64,000 bases of DNA, from positions 1 to 64,000 of the forward strand of contig JBDTVS010000033.1 in NCBI GenBank assembly GCA_040007095.1. The letters are read 5' to 3'. Position 1 is the stretch's first letter. Every line of letters starts with the position of its first letter. The position numbers and the translations under genes are program-made. Below are positions 27,688 to 36,926 of the stretch, piece by piece. This DNA is from JBDTVS01 sp040007095. Lineage in GTDB: Bacteria; Acidobacteriota; Vicinamibacteria; Vicinamibacterales; CAVVIG01. The notes below the pieces were generated by a model. It worked only from the letters and a program-made list of their open reading frames with translations, did not search any database and had not been told where the DNA came from.

Positions 27688-29113
27688 TCCACGTCCAGCT
27701 GGTCGCTCGGGCCTTCCCCGAGGGTGCACGGTCTCCGCGACGACCGTCCCCTTCACGCACCAACCGATTGTGCTCGGAGTCGTGCAGCGCCACACCAGCG
27801 AGGAGCGCGAACAGGACGGCGTTTGCCGGCATCCGCAGGCCGGTGTCCCAGACGCTTTGGATCGCAACGGCGACGAGGCCGCTGGCCGCGCCGGCGCGAA
27901 TCCAGAAGACTGGCGTGCGGTCGGCACGCAGTCGATTCATGATCTGCCAGGCGCCGGAGACGAGCGCGAGCAGGACGGGCACGGCAAGCAGCCAGCCCCC
28001 TTCGGCTGCGAGCTGGAGATATTCGTCGTGTGCCTGGTTGAAGTGAAATCCGTTTCGGGTCTGCTGGTAGACCAGCATGCCGCGCCCATACGCGCCGGCT
28101 CCGATACCGACCATCGGAAAGTCCCGCGCCATCCCCCACGTCTCCTGCCAGATCGCCTGTCGGCCGCCGACTCCTGCGGCGAGCGTTTCATCGAGTCGTT
28201 CCGTGAGTGCACCCGCTTGAACATAGGTCAACGCCATCGCGAGCACGAGAACGACCGAGGCCAGAACGCGCAAGCGGCCGCCGCGGCCGACCCGGCTCCG
28301 GGACAGCCACAGGAACGACAGCAGTGAAGCGCCGGCGCCCATGAGGCCCGATCGGGAGAGCGAGGCCAGCAGTGCCGCCGACATCAGACTGACTGATCCC
28401 GCGAACCAGACGGCGTCCGCATCCACGAGAGCCGCGAACGGGACGGAATGTCCGCGATCGGTCTTCCGCGCCTCGGTTCGCGCCGCGATATAGCCGACGG
28501 TCGCGGGAATGGCCATGATCAGCCACGTCGCGAAGTCGTTGCGGTTGCGGTACGGGCCAAAGGGCGCCCCGAACACCGTGGGGAAGGACCAATAGATGCG
28601 GGTTGGCGCGGTGGCGCGCTGCGCCAGTGTGACCGCCGCCAGCGCCAGGCCCGTCCACGCGATACCGCGCGAGACGGTGCGTACCCCTCCGTGCGCCACT
28701 ATCTCGCGCGCGGACCAGAACACACACACGAACGCGACGGCCAACGCGAGCGCGACGCGCGTTGCGGCGACGTCGATGGAGAGCGGGCTGGCAGGACCGT
28801 TCTGCGGGTCGCTCGGGGCGCCTACCCACAAGGCCTGATCGAGGATGCCGACATGCGGCGACAGGGCAAGGCGCAGCCCGGGCGGCAAGGGCAACAACTG
28901 CAGCGCGACCACTAGCAGGCACGCGGCGAGGGCCTGATCGAGGATCCGCTGGGGAGGCCGCGCGATCGGTGGGCGGACGACGAACACGAGCAGAATCGCG
29001 GCGGCGACAAGTGGCAGCGTGGTCCAGAGATAGGCCCCAGCGAAGGCAAAGAGCGTCCACGCGGCGAAAGCGACGAGCGTCCAGGCCGGTCGGGCGCGCC
29101 TAAACCGCCGCAC
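27665..29113 (-). CDS. O-antigen ligase/polymerase family protein (Wzy_C)
   Basis: Polytopic membrane protein of 482 residues with about ten helices and the Wzy_C periplasmic-loop signature FHFNQAHDEYLQLAAEGGW near residue 370; the preceding PMVGIGAGAYGRGM is also typical. Predicted to polymerise or ligate lipid-linked glycans. The ATG at 29113 overlaps the end of the upstream tyrosine kinase gene by 14 bases. The last ~7 residues and the stop lie inside a MITE-like element, so the original C-terminus was probably replaced by insertion. Confidence 0.85.
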   Translation of the reverse strand: MRRFRRARPAWTLVAFAAWTLFAFAGAYLWTTLPLVAAAILLVFVVRPPIARPPQRILDQALAACLLVVALQLLPLPPGLRLALSPHVGILDQALWVGAPSDPQNGPASPLSIDVAATRVALALAVAFVCVFWSAREIVAHGGVRTVSRGIAWTGLALAAVTLAQRATAPTRIYWSFPTVFGAPFGPYRNRNDFATWLIMAIPATVGYIAARTEARKTDRGHSVPFAALVDADAVWFAGSVSLMSAALLASLSRSGLMGAGASLLSFLWLSRSRVGRGGRLRVLASVVLVLAMALTYVQAGALTERLDETLAAGVGGRQAIWQETWGMARDFPMVGIGAGAYGRGMLVYQQTRNGFHFNQAHDEYLQLAAEGGWLLAVPVLLALVSGAWQIMNRLRADRTPVFWIRAGAASGLVAVAIQSVWDTGLRMPANAVLFALLAGVALHDSEHNRLVREGDGRRGDRAPSGKARATSWTWSKDPGGN

Positions 29114-31340
29114 TCGAATAGTAGCTCTTGTGGTGGTGGCCGTAGTACCGGGAATAGTAGTACTTGTTGCGGGAGATATCGACCTTGTTCAGGACGGCGC
29201 AGACCGAACGTGGATTGGCCGAGAGGATCGTGGCGAGCGCGCGCTCCGCGAGGCGGCGTCGCGTCATCTCGGCGCCGATCACATAGATGACGCCGGAGAC
29301 CGACGGCGCGAGGATGATGCCGTCGCTGACCGCCAGAACCGGCGGCGTATCGATCACAATCCAGTCGAACGCGCCGTGCGCCAGGTTCGCCAGCAGCGTC
29401 TTCATGCGCTCGGACGAGAGCAGCTCCGACGGGTTCGACGGCGTCCGGCCGGCGGTAATCGCGAGCAGGTTCGGATCGACCGTGCGCTGAATGACGTCGC
29501 GCACGCGGGCTTGACCATTGAGCACCTGCGCCAGGCCGCGCTCGTTCGTGAGACGGAGCGGCCGGTGAAGGCCCGGGCGTCTCATGTCGGCGTCGATGAG
29601 CAGGACGCGCGCGCCGCCGTAAGCGAGGGCCATCGCCAGATTGGCGGCCACGATGGTCTTGCCTTCGAGCGGCTGCGCACTGGTGACGATCAGCACTTTG
29701 GTGCCCGGCTCGGTGTACTTCGACAACAGCGAGGTGCGGAGCGCGCGGAACGACTCGCCGAAATCGATCGGCACCTGCGAGGAGGCGAGCAGCGGGTGCT
29801 TGTCGCCCCGGACCGCCGGCACCAGGCCGAGGAACGGCAGCTTGAGACGCTCCTGGATGTCTTCCGGCGTCTTGATGGTGTCGTTCATGTAGTCGAGACC
29901 GAACGCGACCGCGACCGCCATGGCGAATCCGAGCACCACCGACATGAACCACGTCCGCCGGCCGGCCGGCGACGTCGGCTGCTTCGGGACCTCGGCCCGA
30001 TCGATGATCCGCACGTTGTTCGCGCGGCTGGCGCTCGCGACGCGCAGCTCTTTCTCCTGCTGCAGCAACGTGTCGTAGACGGCGTGGTTGCTCTTCGCTT
30101 CGCGCTCCATCACGTTGTAGTCGACGCTCTTGCGCCCCAGATCCGAGACGTCCGCTTTCGCCGCCTCGACGTTCTTCGACAGGGTCTGCTCGGCGAGCAG
30201 CGCGGTATCGAACTCGGTCTTGACCTGCTGGACGGCGCGCGCCACTTCCAGGTCGAGCTGGGTCTTGGCCTCATCGAGGGCGCTGGCGTTGGCGGTCACC
30301 TGCGGGAATCGCGGACCGTAGCGCTCGAGCAGCTTCGCACGCTCCTGCTGCAGCCCGGTCAGCTTGCCGCGTGCGGCGACGACCTGCGAATTCTGCGAGA
30401 CGGCGGGGATCACATCCGGCGAGGTGCCGGTCGAGATCGACCGCACCTGCTCGTAGAGCGCCTGCCGCTGGGTCTTGTCGTTGCGCGCCTTCATCAGCTC
30501 GTCGTTGAGCCGCTGATAGCGGTTGACGACCACGTTGTTGCGATCGTCGAGCGACATCGCATTCTGCTTCTCGCGATATTGGGCGAGGCCGCGTTCGCTG
30601 TCTTCGACCTTCCGCTGCTGCTTGGCCAGTTCGGCATCGAGCCATTCCAGCGTGGTCTGCGTCGCGGCGATCTTGACCGCCAGATTCTGATCGACGTACT
30701 CGTCCATCAGGGTGTTCACGGCCAGCGCGGCGAATTGCGGGTCGATGGAGTTGATGGTGACGTCCACCAGGCGGCTCTCGGGCACCTGCTTGACGTCGAC
30801 CATGCCGATAAAGCTGTCGACCAGACTCGCCTCGTCCGGCGGCGGGGGTGGCGCGGCATTCGGCTCGACGACTGTCGAGTTGCGGCGAATCAGGCCGACC
30901 AGGCGCTGCTCGAGATCCTTCAGCATGCTGAGCGGGGTGCGCGGCGGATCGGCGGTGCCGTTGAACTCGGGATAGTTCTCCACGTGCATCTTTCGCACGA
31001 CGCGGCGCGTGAGGTCCCGGCCCCTGATGATCTTGTATTGCGTGTTGTAGTACGACTGCGGGTCCTCGTAGTACTGCTCTGAGCTTTGGAAGGGGAGCGC
31101 GGCGGACCGCTCGCTTTCGATGACCAGCCGTCCCTGTGCCTGAAACAGCCGGATGTTGGTGTAGCCCTGGATCATGATCGCGACCGTGGTCAGCACGAAG
31201 ACGGCCAGCGAGATTTCGCGGTAGCGATAGAGAACGGCGAGGCGGTCCAGAATGTGGACATCCGACCCGGAGGTCAGCTTCTGCGGTGCGCCCGGTGTCG
31301 GCGACATGGGCATCGGCGGTTGAAGGGGACGTTCGGTCAT
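29100..31340 (-). CDS. Polysaccharide biosynthesis tyrosine autokinase (Wzc/BY-kinase type)
   Basis: Inner-membrane co-polymerase plus kinase controlling chain length and export. The Wzz domain comes first, with TM1 near residues 46-66 (ISLAVFVLTTVAIMIQGY), then long periplasmic coiled coils with a GNVR-like region, then TM2 near 455-475. The cytoplasmic BY-kinase follows: Walker A SAQPLEGKTIVAANLA, Walker A' VLLIDADMRRPGLH and Walker B FDWIVIDTPP. The C-terminal Tyr cluster (KYYYSRYYGHHHKSYY) has seven tyrosines for autophosphorylation. 746 residues. Transcribed away from the + strand exopolysaccharide genes, with the O-antigen ligase gene behind it. Confidence 0.95.
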   Translation of the reverse strand: MTERPLQPPMPMSPTPGAPQKLTSGSDVHILDRLAVLYRYREISLAVFVLTTVAIMIQGYTNIRLFQAQGRLVIESERSAALPFQSSEQYYEDPQSYYNTQYKIIRGRDLTRRVVRKMHVENYPEFNGTADPPRTPLSMLKDLEQRLVGLIRRNSTVVEPNAAPPPPPDEASLVDSFIGMVDVKQVPESRLVDVTINSIDPQFAALAVNTLMDEYVDQNLAVKIAATQTTLEWLDAELAKQQRKVEDSERGLAQYREKQNAMSLDDRNNVVVNRYQRLNDELMKARNDKTQRQALYEQVRSISTGTSPDVIPAVSQNSQVVAARGKLTGLQQERAKLLERYGPRFPQVTANASALDEAKTQLDLEVARAVQQVKTEFDTALLAEQTLSKNVEAAKADVSDLGRKSVDYNVMEREAKSNHAVYDTLLQQEKELRVASASRANNVRIIDRAEVPKQPTSPAGRRTWFMSVVLGFAMAVAVAFGLDYMNDTIKTPEDIQERLKLPFLGLVPAVRGDKHPLLASSQVPIDFGESFRALRTSLLSKYTEPGTKVLIVTSAQPLEGKTIVAANLAMALAYGGARVLLIDADMRRPGLHRPLRLTNERGLAQVLNGQARVRDVIQRTVDPNLLAITAGRTPSNPSELLSSERMKTLLANLAHGAFDWIVIDTPPVLAVSDGIILAPSVSGVIYVIGAEMTRRRLAERALATILSANPRSVCAVLNKVDISRNKYYYSRYYGHHHKSYYSSAAV

Positions 31341-31703
31341 GACGCGGGCCGTCGGTTACCGTTCGCCCGCAGGCGGTGCGATCGACACCACCGCAGGAAT
31401 CGCTTGAGCGATCGACATGCGGGTCATAACAGCCTCAGAGGTATTATCGGCCGGAATCGGCCAAGGGTGAATTTGATACTGTGCAAACGCGCGGGGCCGA
31501 CAGTCGAACATCAGTCGTGCTCCAAGACTCTGATCGTAACTCATTGAATCATGGCCTGGTCAGGGTATTTGCCGCGCTGGAATGGACGCGTCAGCTCCGC
31601 GACGACCAGGTCGAGCCGCAATCGATCGTGCAACCGGCGGGCCAGAGAACGCGGTCTTGGTAACGCCCGGAGCATTGCGGGCCTGGCGCCGGCGTAAGAA
31701 GCC
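31341..31703. other. Divergent intergenic region, no gene
   Basis: 363 bases between the Wzc-like kinase gene (minus) and the DUF3810 gene (plus). It must hold the promoter of the kinase operon. I see no convincing gene, repeat or strong hairpin here; short reading frames lack ribosome binding sites. Confidence 0.5.
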
Positions 31704-32807
31704 GTGAAAACCGTTCGCTCGACATCGACTGAGGTGTCCTTGGGGAGTGTGGCGACGTGGTGGCGGTTCGTGCTGATCTCGGTGGCGGCGGTCACCGCGA
31801 TTGTGCCGTTATCGCCCCGATGGGTGGAGCGCGCCTATTCAACGTCGCTCTACCGCACCGTGCAGCGGCTGCTCACGACCTGCTCGAATCTCGTCCCGTT
31901 CGCGTTGTTTGACCTGCTGATCGTGGTGGCGATTTGCGCTTGGGTGGGCGCGGCGGTGGTCGATCTCCGGGGCGGCCGTCCGTGGCGCCGGTTCGTCGGA
32001 CGCTTCCTGCTGCGGACCGCGGTGATGACGGCGACCTTCTACATCGCCTTCCTCCTTTTGTGGGGCTTGAATTACCGGCGTGTGCGGCTCTCCGAGAAAC
32101 TGCAGATCGACGAGGCCTCCATTTCGCCGGACTCGGCGTCGGTCGCAATGGCGACGGCCATCGAGCAGCTCAACGCGCTTCACGTTCGTGCCCACGACAA
32201 GGGGTGGGCGCCGCTCTCCGTGATCGACCCCGATCTCGTCGATGCGTTCGCGCGGGCGGATCGTGACCTCGGCGGCCGGACGCCGCCCGTCGCCGCCCGG
32301 CCGAAGGTCACGTTCTTCGATCTCTACTTTCGTCGAGTCGGCGTCGAGGGCATGACCGATCCGTATTTTCTCGAGACCCTCGTGCAGCGCGAGTTGCTTC
32401 CGTTCGAACGGCCATTCGTCATCGCTCACGAATGGAGCCATCTCGCGGGATTCGCCGACGAGTCGGAAGCCAATTTCGTGGGCTGGCTGACGTGCCTGCG
32501 CGGCTCCGTCGCGGACCAGTACAGCGGGTGGCTGTTCCTGTACGCCGAGTTGTCGCGCGCGGTGCGCGCACGGGACCGCGGGCCGCTCGCCGCCACGCTC
32601 GCGGCCGGGCCGCGCGCAGACCTGAACGCCATCGCGGATCGCTACAACCGTCAGGTCAATCCCCGGATGTCAGTGACCGGTTGGCGCGTCTACGATCGGT
32701 ATCTGAAGGCCAACCGGGTCGCTGCGGGAACCGCGAGCTACGATCAAGTCGTGCGACTTGTGCTCGGTGCCCGCTTTGGTCCCGATTGGACGCCGCTGCT
32801 GCGGTGA
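31704..32807 (+). CDS. DUF3810 family membrane metallopeptidase-like protein
   Basis: 367 residues. Three hydrophobic segments lie in the first 130 residues (FVLISVAAVTAIVPLS, FALFDLLIVVAICAWVG, TATFYIAFLLLWGLNYR). A soluble domain with a HEXXH-like zinc site follows: AHEWSHLAGFADESEANF (H-E-W-S-H, with E further on as likely third ligand). This matches DUF3810, a family of unknown function with gluzincin-type motifs. Peptidase activity is inferred only. It lies between the exopolysaccharide locus and truA, with its own upstream region. Confidence 0.8.
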   Translation: MKTVRSTSTEVSLGSVATWWRFVLISVAAVTAIVPLSPRWVERAYSTSLYRTVQRLLTTCSNLVPFALFDLLIVVAICAWVGAAVVDLRGGRPWRRFVGRFLLRTAVMTATFYIAFLLLWGLNYRRVRLSEKLQIDEASISPDSASVAMATAIEQLNALHVRAHDKGWAPLSVIDPDLVDAFARADRDLGGRTPPVAARPKVTFFDLYFRRVGVEGMTDPYFLETLVQRELLPFERPFVIAHEWSHLAGFADESEANFVGWLTCLRGSVADQYSGWLFLYAELSRAVRARDRGPLAATLAAGPRADLNAIADRYNRQVNPRMSVTGWRVYDRYLKANRVAAGTASYDQVVRLVLGARFGPDWTPLLR

Positions 32808-32836
32808 CCGGCGGGCTCGACGTGACGCCTGAAGTC

Positions 32837-33655
32837 TCAAGTCTCAAAACCGCAGCCTGGCACTGGCGTGATCGCACGCAGTGATGTCGCGCGGGCCTCG
32901 TTGCGGTAGTAGACGCGCTCGAGGAACAGCCCCGACGGTGGGGCCGTGAACCGCGCCGGCACGTCGGAGCTCTCGGCGAGAAATTGCGCGGCGTCGGCCG
33001 GATCGAGGCCGCCGCGTCCGATTTCCGCCAGCACGCCGACCAGGCGGCGCACCATCTTCCACAAGAAGTGCGACCCTTCGATGCCGACGAGCACCAGGTC
33101 GCCGGCGGCGGCGATGTCGAGGCGATCGATCAGGACCAGCGTGGAGGGCGGCCGGCGGCCGTCGAGCGGCGGCTCCTCGTCGGCCTTCGCGAACGACTGA
33201 AAATCGCGCATGCCGACAAACACGCCAGCGGCCCGCTCCATCCGCAGGATGTCCAGCGGCTCTTTCACCCACCACACATAGGCCTTGTTGAATGCCGTCC
33301 GGCGCCGCGCGATCTGATACAGGTACCGACGACCGACCGCGTCGTGACGGGCATGGAACCGGTGCGGTACTGGCTCGATGCGCAGCAGGTTGATGTCGGC
33401 CGGCAGTTCGTCGTTGATGCGCCGCCGCAACGATTCGGGCGGCAGCGATGTCACCACATCGAGGTGGGCGACCTGCGCCACCGCATGCACGCCGGCATCG
33501 GTGCGGCCCGATCCGTACAGCTCGAAGTCGGTCCGGCCGGTGATCGCGCGAACCGCGCGATCGATTTCACCCTGCACGGTTCGAGCGTTCCTTTGAATTT
33601 GCCAGCCACTGAATCGCGTGCCGGCGTACTCGATCGTGACCTTGAAGCGAGGCAC
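32837..33655 (-). CDS. truA: tRNA pseudouridine synthase A
   Basis: Converts uridines 38-40 of the tRNA anticodon arm to pseudouridine. The catalytic Asp is in YGSGRTDAGVHA near residue 50; the N-terminal FKVTIEYAGTRFSGWQIQ and the motif GSHFLWKMVRRLVGVLAEIG are typical. I prefer the GTG at 33655 (VPRFKVTIEY), which matches the family N-terminus. An ATG at 33682 and another at 33694 are in frame upstream. Convergent with DUF3810 and divergent from the GT39-like gene. Confidence 0.95.
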   Translation of the reverse strand: MPRFKVTIEYAGTRFSGWQIQRNARTVQGEIDRAVRAITGRTDFELYGSGRTDAGVHAVAQVAHLDVVTSLPPESLRRRINDELPADINLLRIEPVPHRFHARHDAVGRRYLYQIARRRTAFNKAYVWWVKEPLDILRMERAAGVFVGMRDFQSFAKADEEPPLDGRRPPSTLVLIDRLDIAAAGDLVLVGIEGSHFLWKMVRRLVGVLAEIGRGGLDPADAAQFLAESSDVPARFTAPPSGLFLERVYYRNEARATSLRAITPVPGCGFET

Positions 33656-33702
33656 GCCTGTATTGTACGGGGTCGCGCGCATATACTCGGCCACACCGCA
33701 TC

Positions 33703-35322
33703 GTGACGTTCAGTCGTTCGAGCCTCTCATCGGAGCCCGCCAAAGACCTCGCCGCGCTGGCCGCCATCGCCTCGCTCTTCGCGCTGGGGTGGCTGCTGGT
33801 CGGATCGCGGGCCGATGTGCCGGTCATCGACGACTGGGTGTATGCCTGGAGCGTCGAGCACCTCCTGAAGACGCGACGGCTCCAGGTGCTCGAATTCAGC
33901 GCGATTTACCCGCTGGCGCAAATCGTCTGGGGCGCGGCGTTCGCGCGCGTGCTCGGGTTTTCCTTCGTCGCGCTCCGACTCTCGACGGTCGTCCTGTCGG
34001 TTTTCGGATGTTGGGCGGTCTATGGCACGCTGCGAGAGCTCGCGTGCCGCCGAACCACGAGTCTGCTCGGCGCGTTCGCCCTGGCGCTCGATCCCGTGTT
34101 TTTCGCATTCTCGTTTTCGTTCATGACCGACGTGCCGTTCGTCGACTTCAGCGCGATCGCGCTCTACTTCTACGTCAGCGCTGTTCGCCGCGACGAGACC
34201 GGGAGGCTCTGGCTCGGTGGGATGGCAGCGCTCGCGGCCTTTCTCGTGCGCCCCATCGGCATCGCCCTGCCGCTCAGCGTGATCCCCGTCTTGCTCTGGA
34301 GACGCGACGCGCTCTCGGCCCTTCGTCGCGCCGTGGTGCCGGTAATGGTTCCGTTGTTGACGATGGCGGCGCTGCAGGTGGTGATTCCGCGAACACTCGG
34401 ATCGCTCGACTGGCTGGCCATCCGCGCGGATCAGCTGCGGTGGGTGACGTCAATTTCGCTGCGCACCTACGGCGTGTGGACGATCCGTGTCGTGCTGGAG
34501 TCGGTCTTTCCGTTCGCGCCGCTGCTGCTCGCACCGCTGGCGAGATGGCGACGGGCCGCGATCGTGGGCGTCGTCGCCTTGCTGTTGATCGTCCCGATGC
34601 AGCGGGCCCGAGGCGAGATCCTGACGCCGCTGCCCAACTGGCAGACGTGGAGCATGCAGGACATCGGGGCGCGCGCCGTGATCGCCGGCGACGCTCCCGC
34701 TTCTGCGTGGTCGGCGCGGGTGATGCCAGTGTTGCGCGGGCTCGGCCTGGTGACCCTCGCGTCGCTGCTGTTGCTCTGCGGGCGGGGATTGTTGACGCGG
34801 GCCAGATGGGGCCGCGGCGAATTCGTCCTGGTCACGCAGGCGTTCCTCCTCCTCGGCGCGACCCACGTGTTGTGGCTCTACAACGATCGCTACTACCTGG
34901 TGTTCGCCCCGATCCTCGCCGTGCTGGCCGCCGCCGCGCTCGATCAGAACGGTCGCGCGAAGTGTGTGGCCGCCGCCGTCCTGATCGTGTGGGCCGCGAT
35001 CGGCATTACCGGCACTCGCGATCTGCTGGCCTTCAACGAGGCGTGCGCGCTGGCGGCCAAACGCCTCGAGGCGCGCGGCGTGCCGCCATGGGAAATCGAT
35101 GCCGGATACCCGCTGAATGGCTGGCGGCTCTACGCCCATTCAGAGAACCTGCCGCCTGGCGCCGATCGTCGCTACGATGTCCCGTTTGTGACCTCGGACC
35201 GCAAGGCGCAGTACGTGATTGCGAACTATCCGCCCGCCGGTGCCAACGTCATCGAGGTGGTGCCGCTGCCGCGAGCGACCTGGCAAGCCACGCGCGAGCT
35301 CTACGTGGTCAAGCGTCCGTAG
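33703..35322 (+). CDS. GT39-like (PMT/ArnT-type) membrane glycosyltransferase
   Basis: 539-residue polytopic membrane protein. The first periplasmic loop after TM1 has the acidic pair VIDDWVYAWSVEHLLKTRRLQ. This is the DD/DE catalytic-loop pattern of GT-C enzymes such as ArnT and PMT, which use polyprenyl-phosphate sugars. About ten hydrophobic helices follow, then a soluble C-terminal part (AGYPLNGWRLYAHSENLPPGADRRYDV). Substrate unknown. It could act on the surface polysaccharide or on proteins, but no direct link is visible. Start ATG at 33703. Confidence 0.75.
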   Translation: MTFSRSSLSSEPAKDLAALAAIASLFALGWLLVGSRADVPVIDDWVYAWSVEHLLKTRRLQVLEFSAIYPLAQIVWGAAFARVLGFSFVALRLSTVVLSVFGCWAVYGTLRELACRRTTSLLGAFALALDPVFFAFSFSFMTDVPFVDFSAIALYFYVSAVRRDETGRLWLGGMAALAAFLVRPIGIALPLSVIPVLLWRRDALSALRRAVVPVMVPLLTMAALQVVIPRTLGSLDWLAIRADQLRWVTSISLRTYGVWTIRVVLESVFPFAPLLLAPLARWRRAAIVGVVALLLIVPMQRARGEILTPLPNWQTWSMQDIGARAVIAGDAPASAWSARVMPVLRGLGLVTLASLLLLCGRGLLTRARWGRGEFVLVTQAFLLLGATHVLWLYNDRYYLVFAPILAVLAAAALDQNGRAKCVAAAVLIVWAAIGITGTRDLLAFNEACALAAKRLEARGVPPWEIDAGYPLNGWRLYAHSENLPPGADRRYDVPFVTSDRKAQYVIANYPPAGANVIEVVPLPRATWQATRELYVVKRP

Positions 35323-35323
35323 T

Positions 35324-36256
35324 TCAGCTCCGGCCGTGAGGCGACTGCCAATCCACCACCGGGCCGAGCGGCACGATGCGCGTCGGGTTCAGTTGCTCGT
35401 GCGTCATGTAGTAATGACGCTTGATGTGGTCGAAGTTCACCGTCTCACCGAAGCCCGGACGTTGGTACAGGTCGCGCGCGTAGCCCCACAGCGAGGGGTA
35501 GTCGATGATGCGCCGTAGATTGCACTTGAAGTGTCCGAAATAGACGGCGTCGAAGCGCACCAGCGTTGTGAACAGTCTGATGTCCGCTTCGGTGATCTGG
35601 TCAGCGGCCAGGAAGCGTTGCCTGCCCAGCCGATCCTCCAACCAATCCAGTCGTTTGAAGAGCGGGACGACCGCCGCTTCGTAAGACGCCTGCGACGCCG
35701 CGAAGCCCGCCTTGTACACGCCGTTGTTGACGTCTTCGTAGACCAGCTGGTTGAGCTCGTCGATCTCGTGCCGCAGCCGCTCCGGGTAGAGGTCCGGCGC
35801 GCCGGGCCGATGATACGCCGTGAACGCGGTTTCGAGATCGATGGTGATGTCGGGATAGTTGTTCGTCACCAGCCGGCCGCTGACGCGATCCCAGATGCAC
35901 GGGACGGTGTAGCGGCCCGTGAACGACGGATCGGTACGCAGGTACGCCTCCGACAGGAACTGGAAGCCGCACACGGGATCCGCGTGGTGCCCGGGACCTT
36001 CCCGGAACGCCCAGCCGCGCTGGTCGCGAATCGGATCGACGACCGACATCGATATCGTGGATTCGAGGCCGAGCAGCCGGCGGACGATGATCGCGCGGTG
36101 CGCCCACGGGCAGGCGAGCGATACATAAAGGTGATAGCGGCCGGGCTCCGCCGGAAATCCGGAGGCGCCGTCAGCGGTAATCCGATCGCGGATCGTGTAG
36201 CGCTGCCGAACGAACGCGCCGTCGGTGGCTGTCTCCGATGGAAACTGTGCGGTCAC
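35324..36256 (-). CDS. Glutathionyl-hydroquinone reductase-like glutathione S-transferase (Xi class)
   Basis: 310-residue soluble protein related to YqjG/ECM4. The catalytic Cys is in LACPWAHRAIIVRRLLGL, with the family sequences VPCIWDRVSGRLVTNNYPDI and YEDVNNGVYKAGFAASQ. These enzymes remove glutathione from glutathionyl-hydroquinones. The start is a GTG at 36256 with GGGAG about seven bases upstream. An ATG much further upstream (36493) would add 79 basic residues that are antisense to the next gene, so it is rejected. Confidence 0.92.
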   Translation of the reverse strand: MTAQFPSETATDGAFVRQRYTIRDRITADGASGFPAEPGRYHLYVSLACPWAHRAIIVRRLLGLESTISMSVVDPIRDQRGWAFREGPGHHADPVCGFQFLSEAYLRTDPSFTGRYTVPCIWDRVSGRLVTNNYPDITIDLETAFTAYHRPGAPDLYPERLRHEIDELNQLVYEDVNNGVYKAGFAASQASYEAAVVPLFKRLDWLEDRLGRQRFLAADQITEADIRLFTTLVRFDAVYFGHFKCNLRRIIDYPSLWGYARDLYQRPGFGETVNFDHIKRHYYMTHEQLNPTRIVPLGPVVDWQSPHGRS

Positions 36257-36281
36257 GACTGCTCCCAAGCGAGAAGGTGGG

Positions 36282-36593
36282 TCAGACACCCTGGGCTTGC
36301 GACCTGATCTTTTCGATCTTGGCGTCGCGCTCCGAAGTAAATCGCTCGCGGTCGCGGCGGTACTCCTGCGCCATTGCCTCGCGCAGCGCGGGGTCGGCGC
36401 TGTGCCGCATCCGAGACTGGTGCAGGACTTCCTGCTCGGCGAGCTTCGCTTCACAGAAGTTGCGCGCTTCGCCAATCGCGGCTTTCTGCGCATCAGTGAG
36501 AGGCCGCCTCTCGACGCCGGCCGCCTCGTCGGTCTTGCGAAAGCGCTCCATAGCGATATCCAACGCGGACTTCAACGGTTTCTCATCGGCCAT
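36282..36593 (-). CDS. Small conserved charged protein of unknown function
   Basis: 103-residue hydrophilic protein starting MADEKPLKSALDIAMERFRK, predicted to be almost all helical and rich in Lys/Arg/Glu with heptad-like spacing (EARNFCEAKLAEQEVLHQSRM). I do not recognise a named domain. It starts at ATG 36593; the frame is open further upstream, but that part is low-quality sequence across the promoter region. It lies 25 bases upstream of the GST gene on the same strand, so the two may be cotranscribed. Confidence 0.7.
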   Translation of the reverse strand: MADEKPLKSALDIAMERFRKTDEAAGVERRPLTDAQKAAIGEARNFCEAKLAEQEVLHQSRMRHSADPALREAMAQEYRRDRERFTSERDAKIEKIRSQAQGV

Positions 36594-36683
36594 GTCATGA
36601 GAATACCGCCTGTCGACCATCGGGCGTGCCGCGTCTTCGGTCAGTTCCTGCGAATCAGGTTCTGCGATTCCTAGACAGTGTGC

Positions 36684-36764
36684 TATAATAGAGCAATAAA
36701 TGAGCGTCATGCGCCCAAGTGTGACGCATCGCATGTTCTTCATTTGAACGTAGACATTTATTGC
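36684..36764 (+). promoter_or_regulatory. Extended -10 promoter and flanking inverted repeat
   Basis: A consensus -10 box tataat at 36684-36689 is preceded by tgc, the extended -10 pattern. No good -35 is seen. Just downstream, gcaataaatg (36693-36702) and catttattgc (36755-36764) are perfect 10-base inverted repeats 52 bases apart. The region is clearly AT-richer than its surroundings. It could drive the secreted protein gene at 36927 with a long leader, with the repeats as operator or RNA stem. Inference. Confidence 0.45.
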
Positions 36765-36926
36765 ATGGCTCTAACTATGATGCTATTCAGAACACAATGA
36801 GCACGCAGATGTTTGTTTACTAATGGAACACGAGAGTTTGGGCCGGCTGCGCTATTCCTGAGGAGAGTGCTCTCGACATGTCGCTGCGAGGCACATGTCT
36901 TGCTCAACTCTCATATCAAGGCTGTT

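Noticed and set aside
36494..36743. N-terminal extensions of the GST and of the small charged protein
   Set aside because: They overlap each other or the promoter region and have biased composition; GTG 36256 and ATG 36593 give normal N-termini.
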